Assembly (NCBI GenBank): GCA_030690315.1
Contig: JAUYGY010000053.1
Span: forward strand, 31,773-95,772
DNA length: 64,000 nucleotides
Source of the DNA: Aequorivita sp.
GTDB lineage: Bacteria > Bacteroidota > Bacteroidia > Flavobacteriales > Flavobacteriaceae
Direction of reading: 5' to 3'
Shown here: positions 23,131 through 33,290 of the stretch, in pieces
How the letters are laid out: each line of letters opens with the position of its first letter
How positions within the stretch are numbered: the stretch's first letter is position 1
Made by a program: the position numbers and the translations under genes
The notes under the pieces: generated by a model
What the model saw: only the letters and a program-made list of their open reading frames with translations
Told to the model about the DNA's origin: nothing
The model's database searches: none

Positions 23131-24531
23131 TTAAAGTGAAGGATTTTTGTGCTGCCCTATTATTTCCTTTACGTTTTTCATTTCAAAAACCGAAGGAAAA
23201 AGTTCCTCGATGATCATAACATATTCCGGTTCAGATTTTAGTGCATTTTTTAAATGGAAGATTCCTTTATCGGTTTCACTTAATGTGAAATATAGCCCAG
23301 ATAAACGGTATTCTACTTCGGCGTGCTCGGGGTAAAATTCCAAGGCTTGGTTAAAGTTGTTCACCGCAGCTTCGTATTCTCCCAAATTGATAAGAATATC
23401 GCCACGGGTGAGCCAAGATTCCAATTCATAATTCCCCAATTCCAAGGCTTTGCGAAAACCTACTTCAGCTTCCTCAAAAAGATTCAGTTTGTTGTTTATT
23501 TTGGCGTAGCGTTTCCAATAAAAGACGTTTTCAGCGTCAATATTTATTGCCTTTTCAATGTAATAAAGCGCTTTTTGGTATTGTTTGTTTTTGTAATAAA
23601 AATCTGTAATTGCAATCCATCCTTTGTCCAGCAAGGAATCTTCCTCTACACATTTTGTATAGAATTGAAGTGCCATTTCGGCATTTTTAAGTTTCTCGTA
23701 ACATTTTCCAATTCGCAACAGGGCATAGGAAGTTGGATCATCCAATCCCAAAGTGATAGAGTAGCTTTCAATAGCTTCTTCATATCTCTTCATTTTTTCC
23801 AGCACCTTCCCTTTTTCAAGATATGCTCCTATAAAACTATCGTCACTTATTATGGCGAAATCAAATGCCGCAAGTGCTTTTTTGTAGTCTTTAAGTTCGT
23901 AGTATTGTTTGCCCACTTGGTGCCAGGCAACTTCGCAATAGGGGTTTTTATTTAGAAAATCATTCAAATAATCAATTGCCGCTTCATATTCGTCAAGATA
24001 CTCGAAGCAATAAATAATGTTATAAAGTGCGGAATAATCCTCTTCATCTTCCTCCAAACACTTCATAAAATAGTATTTGGCATGAACGTAATCTTCCATA
24101 AAAAGATACTCCATCCCCAATAATGACAGTACGTCTGCTTCGTCGTCGGTTATTTCCAAAGCCTGTTCCAAAAGGGTGATGGCTTCTTTGTGCTTATCGC
24201 GACGCGAAAAGATGTTTGCTTTCTGAATGTAAATTTCCTCGTTGCTCTGTTCCAATTGGTACAATTCGTCCAAAAGTTCATCAGCGATGTCTAATTGGTT
24301 TTCAAAAATGTACATTTCTATTTGGAAAAGTTTCAGACTTGTAGATGAAGGATGTTGCTCAAGCCCTAGTTTAGTGGCTTTTTTGGCAAGTGCAATCTTT
24401 CCGTTTTCAAGGTAATGATGCACTATTTCTTCAAATTCCTCTGAGTCGAAAAATAGAACGCTGTTGGTTTTCAGCATAGATTCAAATTTTTCCAGCGAGA
24501 AGTTGTTATGCTCGTTTGAACTTAATTGCAT
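23131..24531 (-). CDS. Tetratricopeptide repeat protein
   Basis: 466 residues from ATG at 24531 (a GTG two codons upstream is possible). At least ten TPR units are visible with the W..LG..Y....Y..A...F..AL..dP pattern (for example AWHQVGKQYYELKDYKKALAAFDFAI). There is no signal peptide or membrane segment, so it is a cytoplasmic scaffold. It sits directly upstream of the DUF368 pair on the same strand; in many flavobacteria this TPR gene keeps that position. The partner is unknown. Confidence 0.88.
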   Translation of the reverse strand: MQLSSNEHNNFSLEKFESMLKTNSVLFFDSEEFEEIVHHYLENGKIALAKKATKLGLEQHPSSTSLKLFQIEMYIFENQLDIADELLDELYQLEQSNEEIYIQKANIFSRRDKHKEAITLLEQALEITDDEADVLSLLGMEYLFMEDYVHAKYYFMKCLEEDEEDYSALYNIIYCFEYLDEYEAAIDYLNDFLNKNPYCEVAWHQVGKQYYELKDYKKALAAFDFAIISDDSFIGAYLEKGKVLEKMKRYEEAIESYSITLGLDDPTSYALLRIGKCYEKLKNAEMALQFYTKCVEEDSLLDKGWIAITDFYYKNKQYQKALYYIEKAINIDAENVFYWKRYAKINNKLNLFEEAEVGFRKALELGNYELESWLTRGDILINLGEYEAAVNNFNQALEFYPEHAEVEYRLSGLYFTLSETDKGIFHLKNALKSEPEYVMIIEELFPSVFEMKNVKEIIGQHKNPSL

Positions 24532-24672
24532 ACGCACGGTTTAACGGTTTCTTCTATTTTAAAGATAATAATGTAATAATAAGTTCAATAGTTATGCCGT
24601 CTTTCTTGTTAACGGACTTATCAACATAGAGTGAGTCCGTAAAGTCCTATAAATAAGCACTCTAAAGTATTT

Positions 24673-25857
24673 TTATTGCTCTTGGAAGGTGTTTAGAACT
24701 GCTGTCAGTATTTTGCAGCCTTCCTCAATTTCGTCATTGCTGATTGTGAGCGGGGGCGTTATGCGCAACGCGCGACCTTCAAAAAGAAGCCAAAATAGTA
24801 TCAATCCGCGATCTTTGCAGGCTAAAATTACTTCGGTAGCAAGTTCGGGGGTTTCCAACATTGCTGCTAGCATCAAACCTCTTCCGCGCACTTCCTTTAT
24901 CAATGGATGTTTCAGGAGTTTTCTGAAAAGCTTTTCCTTTTCCAAAGTTTGTGGAATAATATCTGTTTCCGTCAATTCCTGAAGCGTTGCCAAAGCGGCA
25001 GCCGCAATCACCGGATTTCCACCAAAAGTGGTAATGTGGCCAAGTTTCGGATTGTCCTGCAACAAAGCCATCACTTCATGTGAAGCCGTAAATGCACCAA
25101 TTGGTAGTCCGCCACCCATTCCTTTTCCCATCACCAAAATATCCGGCACTATATCGAAATGTTCAAAAGCGAAGAGCTTCCCCGTGCGGCCAAAGCCTGG
25201 TTGAATTTCATCCAAAATTAAAAGCGTTCCGGTTTCATCGCAGCGTTGGCGCACTTTTTTAAAATAATTATTTTCTGGTTGAACAAAACCAGCCCCACCC
25301 TGAATAGTTTCCAGAATAATAGCCGCCGTTTCCGAAGTTATTTTTTGAAGATCGTCTTCACAATTGAATGTTACTGGAAAACAATCTGGAACCAAAGGTT
25401 TGAACGCGTTTTTGCGCTCCTCAAATCCCATCACGCTCATGGAGCCCATTGTATTGCCGTGATAAGCGTTATGTGCGTATAAAAGCTGGGTGCGTCCAGT
25501 TGCTCGGCGGGCGAGCTTTAATGCACCTTCAATAGCTTCAGTGCCACTGTTCACTAAATAGGTCGTGGTTAAATTCTTCGGCAGATTTTCAGCAAGCAAT
25601 TTTGCCAGCTCCACGGCAGGTTCTTGGATGTATTCGCCATAAACCATAACGTGCAAATATTTGTCAACCTGCTTTTTTATTGCCGAAACCACGCGCGGAT
25701 GACAATGCCCAAGCGTGCACGCAGAAACTCCCGCCACAAAATCGAGATGTTTATTTCCCGAAGTGTTATAAATATAACTTCCGCTGGCGTGTGAAATTTC
25801 CAACGCCAAGGGATGTGGGGTTGTTTGCGCTTGATATTTGAAAAAATCGTTCTTCAT
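24673..25857 (-). CDS. Class III PLP-dependent aminotransferase
   Basis: 394 residues. PLP motifs are SGTEAIEGALKLAR, HGNTMGSMS-like AYHGNT, LLILDEIQPGFGRTG (Asp to the pyridine N) and VMGKGMGGGLPIGAF (Schiff-base Lys near residue 245). The family includes acetylornithine/ornithine, 4-aminobutyrate and other omega-amino transaminases. Annotated relatives are usually called aspartate aminotransferase family; substrate specificity cannot be read here, and no arginine or biotin genes lie nearby. Confidence 0.9.
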   Translation of the reverse strand: MKNDFFKYQAQTTPHPLALEISHASGSYIYNTSGNKHLDFVAGVSACTLGHCHPRVVSAIKKQVDKYLHVMVYGEYIQEPAVELAKLLAENLPKNLTTTYLVNSGTEAIEGALKLARRATGRTQLLYAHNAYHGNTMGSMSVMGFEERKNAFKPLVPDCFPVTFNCEDDLQKITSETAAIILETIQGGAGFVQPENNYFKKVRQRCDETGTLLILDEIQPGFGRTGKLFAFEHFDIVPDILVMGKGMGGGLPIGAFTASHEVMALLQDNPKLGHITTFGGNPVIAAAALATLQELTETDIIPQTLEKEKLFRKLLKHPLIKEVRGRGLMLAAMLETPELATEVILACKDRGLILFWLLFEGRALRITPPLTISNDEIEEGCKILTAVLNTFQEQ

Positions 25858-25903
25858 TTATTTTCGATGACAACAAGTCCGGCGCCATCAACACGACCGA
25901 ACA

Positions 25904-27700
25904 TTATTGAGTATTATTCGGAATGGAATCATTCACTTTTTGAATAGATTCATTCATTTTCTGCTGAATGGAATCCCGCTTGGCCTCGCTTTCCTGCGTT
26001 TCGGGTTGCGGATCGTCCGGTCTATTTTGAAGATCTTTCGGGCTGAGTTTTGATTCTTCCGGCAATTGAATTTCATCTTCGGGAAGATCCTCAAAAAATT
26101 GTCCTACGTCTTTGGGAAGTGGAATCCCCGTTATTTTGGGCAGTATCGGTACAGGTTTTCCTTTGAATAAATCTTCTACTGAATATAATCGCTCCTCTCC
26201 GCGCCATTGAAAACCTGGGAGAATTCTGGCGTTTTTGGGAAGCATAGAAGGAGGATATACTTTGCCCGAAGCCTGTTTTATAAACCGTATTCCAGTGATT
26301 TGTTGCTCTTCCAAATACATTTGAATGGAACTGGAAACCGTATTGTTAATCCCCACCAATTCCCCGGAATCATTGCGTGGATAGTAAATTACCTGTGCAT
26401 TTTTGTTGATGTTTACTGTGTCCAGTTCATTATTGGTGAAAAGGCCGATGAGCCGTTCGCCCTTCACCTGATTGAAACCCATACTGTCTTTTTGGACCAA
26501 AAAAGCGTTATTGAAAACTTTGAGCGTGTCCAGTTTATCAGTAATTGTATCTGAAAGAAGATGAATCGTGTCACCAATCATTTGGTTTTCGCCGCTCCAA
26601 AGTACGGGATTTCGAAGAAGTTTGGTGATTCCCTTTTTCTCGTTCACATAAATTGAATCACATTTTCCGCTGGTGGGATCGTCCCCAACTTTTCCGGGCT
26701 TAAAAAGTCTTGCCTGGTAAAAACCTTTCATAATTCTATTTTCAGGTTTTCCAGTTACTTGCAGTGTATCGGCATGGACATAAATGGAATCGTTCTCGCG
26801 AACAGTAATGGCAACCGCGCGTTTCGTTATAAATACGGAATCCTTTTCACGGAAAACTTCGGCATAATGGCCGCGGATAACACTTTTATTAATTGTGTCC
26901 AAAACCCGAATATTATTGGTGGCCGAAGCAAAACTCTTGTTTCGGTCAAAATAAATACTGTCGCCGTAAAGCGTCCGATTTTCATAATCTATTTTTGAAT
27001 TTTTCACGAAATAGCCCGTATCGCCACGGGTGTCGTAATATCCGCGTTCACAATAAACCGTGCTGGTTTCACTAACAATCGTGGATGGCCCATAAAGATA
27101 GGCAGCTCCGGTTTCTGAATAGAAATCCAGCTGGTTGCTGTTTACGGTATATTTTGGATTTACAATTTTTACGTCGGAAAGAAACTGGTATTTTTTGCTT
27201 TCGGCGAAATATCTGCCCGAACGGCTGGTCAAAACACTTGCGGTGTCGCGAACGGTCCCGCCGGTTCTGTAATAGGCTTGCTGTTTTATTCTATCGAAGT
27301 ATAACGAATCGGTAGTGAGCGTGGTTTTTGGCTCTGTTAAAACCACATCGCCACTGGCAAAAGCAAATTGGGTATTGCCGTTGTATTCGGCATATTTGCT
27401 ATCCATTGAAACTGTGTCGCCTTGGGTAATCCTCACTTTTCCGTAGGCTTTCACAAAATTGCTTTTCAAATACACAAAGGCTTGGTCACACCACATTTCT
27501 ATGCCTTCGTGAATAATATAAACCTGTCCGGTTTCGTCTTTTGTGTAAATGGCGGCGTCGGGAAATTCGGGTCGCAATTCAAGATAACCCGATTGTATAT
27601 CAACCTTTTGCTTTTCCTGCGCCGAAAGATTTATTTCGAAGAAAAGCAGTGAAACAACAACTATGAATTGTGATATTTTCAAAAAGGATTTGTTTGTCAT
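25904..27700 (-). CDS. OstA/LptA-like LPS transport protein
   Basis: 598 residues from ATG at 27700. An N-terminal signal sequence (IVVVSLLFFEINLSAQ) is followed by repeated beta-strand units of the OstA/LptA type with the recurring DS(I/L)YFDR, KAYGKVRITQGDTV and GDVVLTEPKT motifs, as in the beta-jellyroll bridge that carries LPS across the periplasm. The C-terminal 70 residues are acidic and Gln/Pro-rich. It is longer than proteobacterial LptA, as is usual in Bacteroidota. It is placed 29 bp downstream of purA on the same strand. Confidence 0.82.
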   Translation of the reverse strand: MTNKSFLKISQFIVVVSLLFFEINLSAQEKQKVDIQSGYLELRPEFPDAAIYTKDETGQVYIIHEGIEMWCDQAFVYLKSNFVKAYGKVRITQGDTVSMDSKYAEYNGNTQFAFASGDVVLTEPKTTLTTDSLYFDRIKQQAYYRTGGTVRDTASVLTSRSGRYFAESKKYQFLSDVKIVNPKYTVNSNQLDFYSETGAAYLYGPSTIVSETSTVYCERGYYDTRGDTGYFVKNSKIDYENRTLYGDSIYFDRNKSFASATNNIRVLDTINKSVIRGHYAEVFREKDSVFITKRAVAITVRENDSIYVHADTLQVTGKPENRIMKGFYQARLFKPGKVGDDPTSGKCDSIYVNEKKGITKLLRNPVLWSGENQMIGDTIHLLSDTITDKLDTLKVFNNAFLVQKDSMGFNQVKGERLIGLFTNNELDTVNINKNAQVIYYPRNDSGELVGINNTVSSSIQMYLEEQQITGIRFIKQASGKVYPPSMLPKNARILPGFQWRGEERLYSVEDLFKGKPVPILPKITGIPLPKDVGQFFEDLPEDEIQLPEESKLSPKDLQNRPDDPQPETQESEAKRDSIQQKMNESIQKVNDSIPNNTQ

Positions 27701-27729
27701 TATGAACGAAAATATCAGCAAAAAATTGA

Positions 27730-29001
27730 TTAACGATGAATAGTTTGCTTTCTATCCGGCCCAACCGAAACGATTTTAATGGGCACTTCAAGTTCTTTTT
27801 CCAGAAATTCGATATAATCATTTAACGCCTGTGGTAACTGTGAAGCTTCGCCCATTTTGGTCAAATCGGCTTTCCAACCTTTCATTTCTGAATAAACGGG
27901 AGTTACATTTTCTGCTTCAATATTATACGGAAAATGATGAATTGTTTTGCCTTTGTAATTATATGCAGTACAAACTTTCAGCATTTCAAATCCACTCAAA
28001 ACATCGGCTTTCATCATTATTAATTGTGTAACTCCGTTCACTTGAACAGCATATCTCAACGCAACCAAATCTAGCCAACCACAACGACGCGGACGGCCAG
28101 TAACGGCACCAAATTCGTTTCCAATTTTTGCCATTTTTATACCAACTTCATCAAAAAGTTCGGTAGGGAATGGGCCACTGCCCACGCGGGTAGTGTAGGC
28201 CTTAAAAATTCCGTAAACATCTTTCACTTTATTCGGAGGAATACCCAAACCGGTACAAGCCCCGGCTGCAGTAGTGTTTGATGATGTTACAAAAGGATAG
28301 GTGCCGAAATCAATATCGAGTAAAGAACCCTGTGCGCCTTCTGCCAAAATGGTTTTTCCATCTTTCTGCGCTTGGTGCAAATATTCTTCACTATCAATAA
28401 AAGTTAGGGTTTTTAAGGTTTCAACAGCAGCAAAAAATTCGGCTTCAAGATCTGCCAAATCATATTGAACTTCAACATTGTAAAATGCTATCATTGCCTC
28501 GTGCTTGTCGGCCAACGCACGATATTTATCTTGCCAGTTTTCCAGCTCCAAATCGCCGATGCGGATTCCATTTCTTCCGGTTTTGTCCATATATGTTGGG
28601 CCAATTCCTTTTAAGGTAGAACCAATTTTTGCTTTTCCTTTAGATGCTTCCGAAGCTGCATCCAGCAAACGATGTGTGGGTAAAATAACGTGTGCTTTTC
28701 TGGAAACAATCAAGTTTTTCTTGAAATCAATATTGTATTTTTCCAGTGCTTCCAGTTCTTTCACAAAAACTACTGGATCTATCACAACACCGTTTCCGAT
28801 AACATTCATGGAATCTTTGTGGAAAATTCCGGAGGGAATGGTTCGTAAAACGTGTTTTATCCCGTCGAATTCCAAAGTGTGGCCAGCGTTTGGCCCACCC
28901 TGAAAACGTGCAATAATGTCATAATTTTTAGTGAGCACGTCAACAATTTTTCCTTTGCCTTCGTCGCCCCATTGCAATCCAAGTAGTAAGTCTACTGCCA
29001 T
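27730..29001 (-). CDS. purA: Adenylosuccinate synthase
   Basis: 423 residues. It converts IMP and aspartate to adenylosuccinate with GTP. Motifs: GLQWGDEGKGKIVD (P-loop with catalytic Asp), GGPNAGHT with catalytic His, GIGPTYMDK, EGAQGSLLDIDFGTYPFVTSSN and TGRPRRCGWLD. Length and spacing are standard. It follows the fur-like gene by 6 bp and is likely co-transcribed with it. Confidence 0.97.
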   Translation of the reverse strand: MAVDLLLGLQWGDEGKGKIVDVLTKNYDIIARFQGGPNAGHTLEFDGIKHVLRTIPSGIFHKDSMNVIGNGVVIDPVVFVKELEALEKYNIDFKKNLIVSRKAHVILPTHRLLDAASEASKGKAKIGSTLKGIGPTYMDKTGRNGIRIGDLELENWQDKYRALADKHEAMIAFYNVEVQYDLADLEAEFFAAVETLKTLTFIDSEEYLHQAQKDGKTILAEGAQGSLLDIDFGTYPFVTSSNTTAAGACTGLGIPPNKVKDVYGIFKAYTTRVGSGPFPTELFDEVGIKMAKIGNEFGAVTGRPRRCGWLDLVALRYAVQVNGVTQLIMMKADVLSGFEMLKVCTAYNYKGKTIHHFPYNIEAENVTPVYSEMKGWKADLTKMGEASQLPQALNDYIEFLEKELEVPIKIVSVGPDRKQTIHR

Positions 29002-29007
29002 AATTTT

Positions 29008-29481
29008 TTATTGATTGTTCCCGCCCTCTGTAGTGGTGGGTGTTTTTTTATTTCCGTAGAAATAAAGTGAATGATTGGTTATTTCAATATCAAAAACCTC
29101 TTCGATGGTTTTTTTAATGGTGTGAATTCGGGGGTCGCAAAACTCAATCACTTCGCCATCTGAAAGGATTACGTGATCGTGATTGCGGTCAAAATATGAT
29201 TTTTCGTAATGCGCTTGGTTTTGCCCAAATTGGTGTTTGCGCACCAAACCACATTCCAAGAGCAATTCAATAGTGTTGTAAAGGGTGGCACGGCTAACGC
29301 GATAGTTTTTGTTCTTCATATTTATGTACAGCGACTCAATATCAAAATGGTCGTCGTGGTCATAAATTTCTTGAAGAATTGCATAGCGTTCCGGCGTTTT
29401 ACGGTGTCCTTTTTGCTCAAGAAAACCGGTGAAAACGTTCTTTACAATTGCCTGATTGGTTATGTCTGTTTTTGAACTCAT
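29008..29481 (-). CDS. Fur-family transcriptional repressor
   Basis: 157 residues from ATG at 29481; a TTG eight codons upstream gives non-conserved residues. The winged helix is seen at [14 protein letters not shown] and [18 protein letters not shown] (recognition helix). The metal-sensing part has [20 protein letters not shown]. There are only two cysteines and no CxxC pair, so the structural zinc site of classical Fur/PerR is lacking. It could sense iron, manganese or peroxide. It lies between relA/spoT and purA, a fixed order in flavobacteria. Confidence 0.85.
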   Translation of the reverse strand: MSSKTDITNQAIVKNVFTGFLEQKGHRKTPERYAILQEIYDHDDHFDIESLYINMKNKNYRVSRATLYNTIELLLECGLVRKHQFGQNQAHYEKSYFDRNHDHVILSDGEVIEFCDPRIHTIKKTIEEVFDIEITNHSLYFYGNKKTPTTTEGGNNQ

Positions 29482-29508
29482 ATTTAAGGAGGCAAAGTTA
29501 CTCAAATT

Positions 29509-31713
29509 TTACACTCTAGTAACTTTATCAATTCCGTTTATTTTTTTGATGTTATCTACCAGATTATTGAGAATGGTTTTATTCTTTACAACAACAACGA
29601 TTTTTCCGGTGAAAACCCCATCATTACTATCAAAGTGAACGCTTTTCATATCTATATGAAGGTTATTCGAAATTACTTTTGTCACTTCGTTTACCAACCC
29701 AATGGTATCAATCCCTGAAATTTCCAGATTCGATTTAAATTCCCTTTGGGTAGAATCAATCCATTTGGCGGGCATAATGCGGTAACTGTAGTTGCTCTGA
29801 AGTTGAAGCGCGTTCGGACAATTGGTTTTATGAACCTTTATCCCTTCGTTTACTGTGACAAACCCGAAAACTTCATCGCCGGGAATAGGATTGCAGCAAT
29901 GTGACATTTTATAGTCCAACTTATCTTCATTTCTTCCAAAAACAAGCTGATCAAACTTTTCGGTAATTTCATCTTTGTTAACATCTTCAGGTTTATCTGG
30001 CTTTCTGATTCTATTTTTGAAGAAACTAATGAAAGCATTGCTTCGCGAAGCTGCAAAATCCTTCAGCTTTGGGTTGTCAATAATTCCAGCGCCCACGCGG
30101 TAATACAAATCAAGACTCGTTTTCACTTTAAAGAACACAACTAGCTGATTGATCATGCTCTCGTCCAGATTGAGTTTTAAAGACTTTAATTTTCGAGCTA
30201 AAATTACTTTTCCTTCTTCGGCAAGTTGTTTTTTTTCATCTTTCAAAGACGATTTAATCTTTGAACGCGCTCGGCCAGTGGTTGCATAATTTAGCCAGTT
30301 TGCCGTTGGTTTGGCGTTTTCTGAGGTAATTATTTCCACTTGGTCGCCACTTTTTATTTCGTGGCTGAGCGGCACCAATTTGCCATTCACTTTGGTGCCA
30401 CGGGTGTGCATCCCAATCTCGGTGTGGATGTGAAAAGCAAAATCCAAAGCAGTAGCGCCTTTCGGAAGCGAATACAGATCGCCTTTTGGGGTGAATACGA
30501 AAATTTCCTTCGCGTACAGATTTAGTTTGAATTCCTCCACAAAATCAACCGCACTAATGTCAGAATTTTCAAGCGTATCCTGCAGTTTGTTCAACCAATT
30601 TTCAAGTCCGCCATCGTCTGTTTCCTTGTTTTTATATTTGTAATGTGCGGCAAAGCCTTTTTCGGCAATCTCGTTCATCCGTTCGCTGCGAATTTGTACT
30701 TCCACCCAACGACCTTTTGGTCCCATTACGGTAATGTGCAGGGCTTCATAGCCAGTAGATTTTGGCGAAGAAATCCAATCGCGCAACCTAATTGGGTTCG
30801 GGCGAAAATGATCGGTAACAATGGAATATATTTTCCAGGCGAAGAATTTTTCGTTTTCGGGCGCACTTTTATAAATTATTCGTACAGCAAATTTGTCGTA
30901 AACCTCGTCGAAGCTCACGTTTTGTGTGAGCATTTTCCTTCGGATGGAGAAGATGGATTTTGGGCGGCCCTTTATTTCATAATTTAAATCCTCCGCATCC
31001 AACGAGTCTTTTATCACTTTGTTGAAAGCATCAATGTATGCATCCTGTTCTTCCTTGCTTTCCTTTATTCGCCCCAAAATATCTGCATATACTTCGGGTT
31101 CGGTGAATTTTAGGCCTAAATCCTCAAGCTCGCTTTTAATGTTGTATAGCCCAATTCGATGGGCGAGGGGTGCGTAAATGTAAAGTGTTTCCGAAGCGAT
31201 TTTCCGTTGTTTATCGGGCGGCATGGAATCCATCGTTTGCATATTGTGCAACCTGTCAGCAATTTTTATTATGATTACACGAATGTCTTCATTAAGGGTA
31301 AGCAACATTTTTCGGAAGTTTTCCGCCTGCATGGAAACATCTTCAGACATAGAGATGTGTGCAATCTTTGTAAGGCCATCCACGATTCGCGCCACGGTAG
31401 TTCCGAAAAGACGTTCCACATCCTCAAGCGTGTATTGGGTGTCTTCAACAACATCGTGCAAAAGGGCGGCAGCGATGGAGGTTGCATCTAAACCAATTTC
31501 TGAAGCTACAATTTTCGCAACGGCAATTGGGTGAAAAATATAAGCCTCACCACTTTTGCGGCGCTGCTCTTTATGGGCATCCACGGCAAGGTCAAAGGCA
31601 CTGCGAATCAATTTTTTATCTTCCTTGGTAAGGGTGCGATAGCTAATTTTTAGCAACTGTTTGTATTGCTTGGCAAGTTCTTTATTCTCTTTTTCTAGGG
31701 CGGCTTCTGTCAT
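29509..31713 (-). CDS. RelA/SpoT-type (p)ppGpp synthetase/hydrolase
   Basis: 734 residues, full bifunctional length. Domain order: HD hydrolase (FHPIAVAKIVASE, AALLHDVVEDTQYT with the metal-binding HD, DRLHNMQTM), synthetase (GRPKSIFSIRRKM, YDKFAVRIIY, GYEALHITVMGPKGRWVEVQIRS), TGS (VFTPKGDLYSLPKGATALDFAFHIHTEIG), helical region, and ACT at the C-terminus. The HD residues are intact, so hydrolase activity is likely. It controls the stringent response in the cytosol. It overlaps the leader of the fur-like gene by spacing only. Confidence 0.93.
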   Translation of the reverse strand: MTEAALEKENKELAKQYKQLLKISYRTLTKEDKKLIRSAFDLAVDAHKEQRRKSGEAYIFHPIAVAKIVASEIGLDATSIAAALLHDVVEDTQYTLEDVERLFGTTVARIVDGLTKIAHISMSEDVSMQAENFRKMLLTLNEDIRVIIIKIADRLHNMQTMDSMPPDKQRKIASETLYIYAPLAHRIGLYNIKSELEDLGLKFTEPEVYADILGRIKESKEEQDAYIDAFNKVIKDSLDAEDLNYEIKGRPKSIFSIRRKMLTQNVSFDEVYDKFAVRIIYKSAPENEKFFAWKIYSIVTDHFRPNPIRLRDWISSPKSTGYEALHITVMGPKGRWVEVQIRSERMNEIAEKGFAAHYKYKNKETDDGGLENWLNKLQDTLENSDISAVDFVEEFKLNLYAKEIFVFTPKGDLYSLPKGATALDFAFHIHTEIGMHTRGTKVNGKLVPLSHEIKSGDQVEIITSENAKPTANWLNYATTGRARSKIKSSLKDEKKQLAEEGKVILARKLKSLKLNLDESMINQLVVFFKVKTSLDLYYRVGAGIIDNPKLKDFAASRSNAFISFFKNRIRKPDKPEDVNKDEITEKFDQLVFGRNEDKLDYKMSHCCNPIPGDEVFGFVTVNEGIKVHKTNCPNALQLQSNYSYRIMPAKWIDSTQREFKSNLEISGIDTIGLVNEVTKVISNNLHIDMKSVHFDSNDGVFTGKIVVVVKNKTILNNLVDNIKKINGIDKVTRV

Positions 31714-31901
31714 AAATTAAAAGTACTGATAAGTAATTTAATTGGCAAGAAAATTAACGGATCGGGCGATTCAAAGTATATGTAGTATAAACTAAATCAT
31801 TTCCTTTAAACTCTATTGAAAACTTTTATTTGTAACAATTTAAATAACTTAATGTCTATTAAGTGAAGTAATTTCTATTTTTTAACGAAAAACCACCAAC
31901 T

Positions 31902-33290
31902 ATGAAAAACAAACTGCTGCTGCTTTTGTTTTTGGCAACCGGAATTGTAGGATTTGGCCAAAACGATGATGCGCAAAAAAAGAAATCGACGGAATTTAAT
32001 GTTCCGGTGGAATACTACAAATTAAACAATGGACTAAAGGTAACCCTATCGCAGGATAAGTCTTCGCCCACGGTTATTGTTGCCGTTTACTACAACATTG
32101 GCTTTCGCATTGAACCTAAGGACCGCACAGGTTTTGCCCATTTATTTGAACATATGATGTTTCAGGGTTCACAAAATTTAGGTAAGATGGAATTCATAAA
32201 GTTGGTACAGCAAAACGGAGGCGTGCTGAACGGCTCTACCCGTTTTGATTTTACAAATTATTTTGAAATAGTGCCTTCAAATAAATTGGAAACCATGCTC
32301 TGGGCGGAAGCGGACCGAATGAAAGGGCTGGATATTACACAGGAAAACCTCACCAACCAACAAGGCGTAGTGAAAAATGAAGTGAAAGTGAATGTATTAA
32401 ACCAACCCTACGGCGGTTTTCCGTGGTTGGATATGCCACAATACGCAAACACAAATTGGTATAACGCCCACAATTTTTACGGCGATTTAAAAGATCTGGA
32501 TGCGGCGAACCTTGAAGATGTAGAGAGTTTCTTTAAAACCTATTACGCGCCCAATAATGCAGCTATTTCGGTAGTTGGCGATTTTGAAATAGCCGAGGCA
32601 AAAGCTTGGATCGAAAAATATTTTGGCGGTATACCTTCAGTGGAAATTCCTGCAAAACCGGATATTTCCGAACCGAGACAGGAAACGGAAAAGGAATTCA
32701 CAAAAAATGATTCCTTGGCAAACAAACCTGCGCTGGCAGTGGCGTATCATATGCCAAAAAGAAATACTCCGGAATATTACGCAATGGGCCTTTTGGACCA
32801 GATTTTAATCCAGGGCGATAATGCCTTGCTTCAGAAAAAATTGGTGGATGAAACGGGTTATACTTCCTACGTTAGCGGTGGTATCAATTATTTGGGAAAT
32901 ATGTTCAATTACAATGGCCCCATGCAGATAATGTTTGATGTTACCTATGATACTGAAACATCAAAAAAACAAGTAATGGATGCTGTTGATGAAGTTATTG
33001 ATGGCCTTGCCAGCAAAGTAAACCAAGAAATGATTGATAACGCCATTGTGAAAATGCGCTCCCAATTATATGATGATCTGGGTGGAACTTTTGGTTTTGG
33101 CCGCGCCGATCTACTTAGCAGTTTTGCGCTCTTTGACGATGACCCTGCACGTATAAATACGTTGGAAGACGAATTCAAAAAAGTGACACCGGAAATTGTG
33201 AAAAAGACTATTTCTGAATATTTGAGAAAGACAAACCGTACCATTTTGGAAGTAAACCCACTTTTGGCAAACAACGAAAAAACAAACTAA
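31902..33290 (+). CDS. M16 family metallopeptidase, active subunit
   Basis: 462 residues with a signal peptide (LLLLFLATGIVGFGQ). The inverted zinc motif H80-L-F-E83-H84 is present with a downstream Glu in the QQGVVKNEVK helix, so the site is complete. It is one half of an M16B-type pair; the next gene codes for the partner with no zinc site. Such pairs (active plus substrate-binding subunit) work as heterodimers in the periplasm. Its stop TAA is directly followed by the partner's ATG. Confidence 0.92.
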   Translation: MKNKLLLLLFLATGIVGFGQNDDAQKKKSTEFNVPVEYYKLNNGLKVTLSQDKSSPTVIVAVYYNIGFRIEPKDRTGFAHLFEHMMFQGSQNLGKMEFIKLVQQNGGVLNGSTRFDFTNYFEIVPSNKLETMLWAEADRMKGLDITQENLTNQQGVVKNEVKVNVLNQPYGGFPWLDMPQYANTNWYNAHNFYGDLKDLDAANLEDVESFFKTYYAPNNAAISVVGDFEIAEAKAWIEKYFGGIPSVEIPAKPDISEPRQETEKEFTKNDSLANKPALAVAYHMPKRNTPEYYAMGLLDQILIQGDNALLQKKLVDETGYTSYVSGGINYLGNMFNYNGPMQIMFDVTYDTETSKKQVMDAVDEVIDGLASKVNQEMIDNAIVKMRSQLYDDLGGTFGFGRADLLSSFALFDDDPARINTLEDEFKKVTPEIVKKTISEYLRKTNRTILEVNPLLANNEKTN

